In this document: positions 32,611 through 35,983 of the stretch, in pieces
Numbering within the stretch: position 1 is the stretch's first letter
Layout: the number at the start of each line of letters is the position of its first letter
Program-made: the position numbers and the translations under genes
The notes under the pieces: generated by a model
Told to the model about the DNA's origin: nothing
Seen by the model: only the letters and a program-made list of their open reading frames with translations
The model's database searches: none
From: Candidatus Eiseniibacteriota bacterium
GTDB lineage: Bacteria; Eisenbacteria; RBG-16-71-46; JAFGJU01
Reading direction: 5' to 3'
DNA length: 35,983 nucleotides
Assembly (NCBI GenBank): GCA_016928935.1
Contig: JAFGJU010000066.1
Coordinates: 1-35,983 of the forward strand

Positions 32611-32645
32611 TAGCCCCCGTGCCGGTTCGACTGGGGCCTCCAGCA
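32606..32645 (+). pseudogene. Degenerate tRNA(Leu)-like 3' fragment, left copy
   Basis: Reads as a variable arm (GGGC-cta-GCCC), then CCGTG, the T-loop core GGTTCGACT and an acceptor-like CCTCCAGCA. The T-stem is broken (GCCGG against GGGGC pairs only three of five), and no anticodon or D arm precedes it, so it is not a functional tRNA. It aligns with the right copy at 34437-34475. Confidence 0.4.
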
Positions 32646-32817
32646 TAGCGTCGAGGGCCGCGCCAACGTCTGCGCGAGACCCCTGCAGACGCAACAAACC
32701 CGGACGCGAGGCGTATCACGATATGCAGGATGCCCGTTGGCCGTGCATCAAGACCCCTGCATCGGAAGCCAAATGCAGTCAACGCCACTTTCGACACCTC
32801 CAGGAGGACTGGTCTCA

Positions 32818-34314
32818 ATGAGGACGGATTCTTTCGCTCGACACCGTGGACGGCGTCAAGCACTCTTGGTCTGTCTCGTCGTTACCGCCATCTCGTTAGT
32901 CGGCCCGGCCGGTCTCGTTGCACAGAATGACGACGTTGAGACCCGCATCAGGCGCGTCGAGAACGGCCTGTTGCCGGCGGTGGCCCTGGAAGGCGCTCCC
33001 GCCGCCTCCTTCAACATCCTTGAAAGGATCAAGCTGTACCACGTTCCTGGCCTCAGCGTCGCCGTCATCAATGACGGCAAGGTGCAGTGGGCTAGGGGCT
33101 ATGGGGTCCTCGAGTCTGGGGGCGAGAAGGTAGTCGATACTCAAACGCTTTTCCAGGCGGCATCCGTTACGAAACCCCTTGTCGCGACGCTTGCCCTGAA
33201 GTCAGTGGAAATGGGCTTGCTGGACCTCGACGCGCCCGTGAACGACTACCTCAGAAGCTGGAAGATCCCGGAGAACGAGTTCACGAAAGAAACCCCTCCG
33301 ACGCTGCGTCACATCCTCGCACACAGGGCCGGACTCACCGTCCACGGCTTCCGCGGATACACGGAGGGCCAGGAGATACCGACCGTCTACCAGATCCTCG
33401 ACGGTTTAAAGCCGGCAAACAATGAAGCGGTGCGAGTTGACGCCACGCCCGGCACGCAGTTTCGCTATTCCGGCGGTGGGTATGTTGTCCTCCAGGTCTT
33501 GCTGACCGAGCTGCACGGGCGGCCCCTTCGTGAGCTGATGCGGCAGTACGTCTTCGAGCCAGCCGGCATGGACAACAGCGCCATCGCGTACCCGCTCGAC
33601 ACCGAACTCCGCCTCAATGCCGCGTCGGGCCATAGCGCCAGCGGTCAGGTCATCAAAGGGAAGTACCGCGTCCATCCCGAGATTGGAGCCGGAGGCCTTT
33701 GGACCACGCCCAGAGACCTGTGTCGCTGGGCCATTGCCATCCAGAAATCGTACGCGGGTGCTGAAGGGACTCTGCTGAGTCAGACGACCGCCAGGGAGAT
33801 GCTCAACCCCGTTGACGGAAGCGGCCTGGGGCCAGTGGTGAAGGTGGCGCCGGAGGGAGTCGTCTTCTCTCACGACGGCAGCAACGTCGGCTACTCTTGC
33901 CAGCTCATCGCTTACGCCGACCGCGGCCAGGGCATCGCGGTCATGGTCAACAGCGACCACAGCACGATCATAGGCGAGCTGGTGCGCGCCGTGGCACAAG
34001 AGTACGGGTGGCCTCATTTTCGAACTGAGGTCAGGAAGCCGGCCGCATTATCAGAGGGGATGCTGGCCCGTTTCGCGGGCAAGTACAGCCTGGGGGGCAT
34101 GGAAGTCGAAATCAGAATGGACGAGGGGAGGCTGATAGCCCTCATGCCTGGCCGCGGCCCGCTACGTCTGTACGCGACGAGCGAGACGGAGGTCTTCAAC
34201 GTCGAAGACAACATCGTCGTCAACTTTGCCTTTGACGATGCCGGACGATTCCTCAAAGCAGGCGTAAGCAAGGACGGCCAACAGCTCGGGGAACTGGAGC
34301 GCGTGGGTCAATAA
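32818..34314 (+). CDS. Secreted serine hydrolase, beta-lactamase/esterase (PF00144-type)
   Basis: Penicillin-binding-protein-fold hydrolase of 498 residues. ATG 32818 has AGGAGG ten bases upstream, and the product then starts with a Sec signal peptide (ALLVCLVVTAISLVGPAGLVA). The active-site SxxK is SVTK (S116, K119), and the second motif Tyr is Y217 in RYSGGGY, the esterase-like YxG form rather than the class C YxN. The third motif is HDG in VVFSHDGSNVGYS. The last 95 residues form a small beta domain (FAGKYSLGGMEVEIRMDEGRL) often found in such hydrolases. The motif pattern points to an esterase or D-aminopeptidase-like activity more than antibiotic resistance; the substrate is unknown. It is transcribed opposite to the envelope block and is bracketed by two tRNA-like fragments. 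Confidence 0.9.
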   Translation: MRTDSFARHRGRRQALLVCLVVTAISLVGPAGLVAQNDDVETRIRRVENGLLPAVALEGAPAASFNILERIKLYHVPGLSVAVINDGKVQWARGYGVLESGGEKVVDTQTLFQAASVTKPLVATLALKSVEMGLLDLDAPVNDYLRSWKIPENEFTKETPPTLRHILAHRAGLTVHGFRGYTEGQEIPTVYQILDGLKPANNEAVRVDATPGTQFRYSGGGYVVLQVLLTELHGRPLRELMRQYVFEPAGMDNSAIAYPLDTELRLNAASGHSASGQVIKGKYRVHPEIGAGGLWTTPRDLCRWAIAIQKSYAGAEGTLLSQTTAREMLNPVDGSGLGPVVKVAPEGVVFSHDGSNVGYSCQLIAYADRGQGIAVMVNSDHSTIIGELVRAVAQEYGWPHFRTEVRKPAALSEGMLARFAGKYSLGGMEVEIRMDEGRLIALMPGRGPLRLYATSETEVFNVEDNIVVNFAFDDAGRFLKAGVSKDGQQLGELERVGQ

Positions 34315-34436
34315 CGAGTCCACAGACGCGCCTCAGGCAAGGAGTTTGACTTTGGTCACCACGTCAGCTAACGCGCCAAAAGACAATTCATTCTGACAGT
34401 GCCCAGACCACCAGCCTCTCTCCGCGCGCCTGCGTC

Positions 34437-34475
34437 GTAACCTCCTCCGTGTCGGTTCGACTCCGACCTCCGGCA
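34437..34475 (+). pseudogene. tRNA(Leu)-like 3' fragment, right copy
   Basis: From the variable loop (GTAACCTCCTCCGTG) through a perfect T arm (GTCGG-TTCGACT-CCGAC) to the acceptor strand CTCCGGC and discriminator A. This matches the 3' half of a bacterial tRNA(Leu). The required 5' acceptor GCCGGAG, D arm and anticodon arm are absent upstream, so it is a remnant. The reverse-strand reading GVEPTRR is the familiar spurious translation of tRNA ends. The rest of 34315-34567 shows nothing I can name. Confidence 0.6.
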
Positions 34476-34567
34476 AATCGCCACCGGAGTCAGAATACTC
34501 ACAGCTTCGCAGCACTTAAACCACAATCCTGTCCTTGCTGGGCACATCGATATCTGCCCCGTTGAGT

Positions 34568-35983
34568 TCAGCGCAGCAACACCGCCTTGACCGTGCGTGA
34601 CTCATCCGTGTCACTTCGCAGCCGCAGGAGGTACACCCCGCTGCCTACGTTCGCCCCAGTCTCGTCTCGGCCGTCCCACATCGCCAAATGCCTGCCAGAC
34701 CCACAAGCTCCCACGCGAAAAGCCCTCACGCGTCGTCCACTAACGTCAAAAACATCCAGGAACACTACCGAAGACTCACGCGTAAGGAAAGAAACCGTCA
34801 CCGTCGGATTGAAAGGATTGGGCCATACACCCAGGACCTCGACTGTCCGCGCGTGGGGAAATACAGACTCTTGAACTGCTATCTGCGCTGTCCCCCTCAC
34901 GCCCAGACTGTGCGCTCCACCTGCCGCGACCGCTATGAACCCCTCGTTCGGCGCAGGTACATCACATTGACCGTAGTAGTTACACCCCCAGGCCTCGATC
35001 GTCCCATCGGACTTTAGCCCCAGACTGTAAAGGTTACCTCCCGCGACTGCTATGAACCCCTCGTTCGGCAATGGCACGTCGCGTTCACCGTAAACATTCC
35101 GTCCCCAGGCCACGATCGTCCCATCGGACTTCAAACCCAAACAGTGGTCGTAACCTGCCGCGACCGCTATGAACCCCTCGTTCGGTGCAGGTACATTACA
35201 TTGACCGTAATCGCAGTTCCCCCAAGCCACGATTGTCGAATCGGATTTTAGGCCCAGACTGGAAGAGACACCTGCCGCGACCGCTATGAACCCCTCGTTC
35301 GGTGCAGGTACATTACATTGACCGTAGTAGTTAAACCCCCAGGCCACGACCGTCGAATCGGACTTAAGCCCCAGACTGTGCTTGTCACCTGCCGCGACCG
35401 CTATGAACCCCTCGTTCGGCAAAGGCACGTCGCATTGACCGTTCGTGTTCCGTCCCCAGGCCTCGATCGTCGAGTCGGACTTTACAGCCAGACTGTGCTC
35501 GTAACCTGCCGCAATCGCTACGAACCCCTCGTTCGGCGCAGGCACGTCGCATTGACCATACAAATTCCCCCCCCACGCTTCTGCCGTCCCGTCGAACCTA
35601 AGACCCAGACTGTGATAGTGACCTCCAGCGACCGCTATGAACCCATCATTCGGCGGAGACACGCCGCATTCACCGTACAGATTACGCCCCCAGGCCACGA
35701 CCGTCCCGTCAGACTTTAGACCCAGACTGTGATACCAACCTCCCGCGACCGCTATGAACCCCTCGTTCGGCAACGGCACGTCGCATTCGCCGTAGTCGTT
35801 GTATCCCCAGGCCACGACCGTCCCGTCGGACTTCACACCCAGGCTGTGAAAGCGACCCCCCGCGATCGCTATGAACCCCTCGTTCGGAACGGGCACGTCG
35901 CATTGACCGCTTCCATTGGCCCCCCAGGCCACCATCGAGTCGGATCTTAGGGCCAGACTGTGCGCCGCACCTGCCGCGATCGC
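34568..35983 (-). CDS. Secreted RCC1-like repeat protein with C-terminal sorting domain, N-terminus missing
   Basis: The frame is open to the window's right edge: the sequence before the ATG at 35935 continues the repeat pattern (AIAAGAAHSLALRSDS), so the true start lies outside. At least 471 residues are visible. About nine full 39-residue units of the form FIAVAGG-HSLGLKSDGTVVAWG-YGQCDVPAPNEG resemble RCC1/BNR-type beta-propeller blades. After the array comes a linker (QESVFPHARTVEVLGV). The FlgD/T9SS-type ending has WPNPFNPTVTVSF, a Val/Phe-rich strand, and GSGVYLLRLRSDT-TKAVLLR at the extreme end. Proteins of this build are usually exported and surface-bound or secreted in FCB bacteria; ligand and function are unknown. 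It is separated from the hydrolase by 253 bp, convergent. Confidence 0.88.
   Translation of the reverse strand, partial: AIAAGAAHSLALRSDSMVAWGANGSGQCDVPVPNEGFIAIAGGRFHSLGVKSDGTVVAWGYNDYGECDVPLPNEGFIAVAGGWYHSLGLKSDGTVVAWGRNLYGECGVSPPNDGFIAVAGGHYHSLGLRFDGTAEAWGGNLYGQCDVPAPNEGFVAIAAGYEHSLAVKSDSTIEAWGRNTNGQCDVPLPNEGFIAVAAGDKHSLGLKSDSTVVAWGFNYYGQCNVPAPNEGFIAVAAGVSSSLGLKSDSTIVAWGNCDYGQCNVPAPNEGFIAVAAGYDHCLGLKSDGTIVAWGRNVYGERDVPLPNEGFIAVAGGNLYSLGLKSDGTIEAWGCNYYGQCDVPAPNEGFIAVAAGGAHSLGVRGTAQIAVQESVFPHARTVEVLGVWPNPFNPTVTVSFLTRESSVVFLDVFDVSGRRVRAFRVGACGSGRHLAMWDGRDETGANVGSGVYLLRLRSDTDESRTVKAVLLR
34937..35983 (-). repeat. 117-bp tandem coding repeat of the RCC1-like gene
   Basis: The landmark GAACCCCTCGTTCGG (plus-strand reading, slightly varied) begins at 34937, 35054, 35171, 35288, 35405, 35522, 35639, 35756 and 35873: nine copies at exactly 117 bp with no indels. 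Each unit codes for 39 residues. The array runs off the window edge. Confidence 0.95.

Larger units (their letters stand above)
32360..32817. other. Intergenic region between divergent lysS and serine hydrolase
   Basis: About 458 bp without a credible gene. It holds the lysS leader (about 180 nt from the predicted start of transcription, GC-rich with several possible hairpins), the lysS promoter, a weak leftward terminator-like hairpin and a tRNA-like fragment. A good AGGAGG ribosome site stands ten bases before the hydrolase ATG at 32818. No T-box or other known riboswitch motif was recognised in the leader, and no clear promoter for the hydrolase was found. Confidence 0.6.

Noticed and set aside
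32428..32697. 89-codon minus-strand frame upstream of lysS
   Set aside because: Spans the lysS promoter and the tRNA-like fragment, has no ribosome site or family pattern.
32818..34314. Antibiotic-resistance class C beta-lactamase
   Set aside because: Has SxxK but YSGGGY instead of YxN and HDG instead of KTG, plus an extra C-terminal domain; this fits esterase/peptidase-like members of the fold better.
34437..34500. Possible circularly permuted tRNA: acceptor 3' strand CTCCGGCA followed 10 nt later by CCGGAG
   Set aside because: The pairing is real (CTCCGG/CCGGAG), but no D arm or anticodon arm follows the 5' acceptor-like strand, so a remnant tRNA end with an incidental inverted repeat is simpler.
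34937..35983. Regular repeats that could suggest a CRISPR array
   Set aside because: The period is 117 bp, the whole unit is coding in one frame and there are no unique spacers; it is a protein repeat array.

Overview
The window is a high-GC bacterial chromosome segment from a Gram-negative (diderm, LPS-making) organism. It carries a near-complete lipid A/Kdo/heptose gene set together with BamA, Skp and Lol-type export genes. Three traits suggest an uncultivated lineage of the FCB/candidate-phylum type (for example Eisenbacteria, Krumholzibacteriota or Latescibacterota): an LpxC-FabZ fusion, a secreted repeat protein ending in an N-P-F-N-P type sorting domain, and a Minf_1886-family protein. 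That placement is inference; no rRNA or other phylogenetic marker was analysed.

Layout. The left edge (1-1278, minus) is asparaginyl-tRNA synthetase, cut just before its C terminus. Diverging from it is a two-gene plus-strand unit (1502-4406): a membrane TPR/zinc-ribbon protein and a DUF4388 protein, overlapping by 41 bp, behind a good sigma70-type promoter at 1440-1468. These converge on a very long minus-strand block from 32359 down to 4440. In transcription order it reads lysS, lolC/E-type permease, lolD, mcsA, mcsB, clpC, bamA, skp/ompH, lpxD, lpxC-fabZ, lpxA, a GnnA-like oxidoreductase, lpxB, a DUF374 acyltransferase, waaA(kdtA), lpxK, nadB, a Minf_1886-family gene, msbA, a double GT9 heptosyltransferase, gmhB and a UbiA-family prenyltransferase. 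Most neighbours overlap or lie within 150 bp, and several use GTG starts overlapping the previous stop. A strong promoter (TTGACA-16-TATTAT) sits upstream of lysS at 32549-32576.

How the genes work together. The block encodes outer-membrane building: lipoprotein release (Lol), beta-barrel insertion (Skp, BamA), lipid A synthesis (LpxD, LpxC/FabZ, LpxA, LpxB, LpxK), Kdo transfer (WaaA), core heptose (GmhB, GT9-GT9) and lipid A flipping (MsbA). The UDP-2,3-diacylglucosamine hydrolase step (LpxH/I/G) and a recognisable LpxL/M are not in the window. Embedded between the Lol and Bam genes is a complete McsA-McsB-ClpC protein-arginine-phosphorylation/unfolding module, best known from Gram-positive bacteria, here without CtsR.

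The right end (about 32.6-36 kb) looks accessory. A secreted serine hydrolase of the beta-lactamase/esterase type is bracketed by two degenerate tRNA(Leu)-like 3' ends in direct orientation about 1.83 kb apart. Beyond it is a partial RCC1-like repeat protein with exact 117-bp periodicity. No complete tRNA, rRNA, CRISPR array or transposase was seen.
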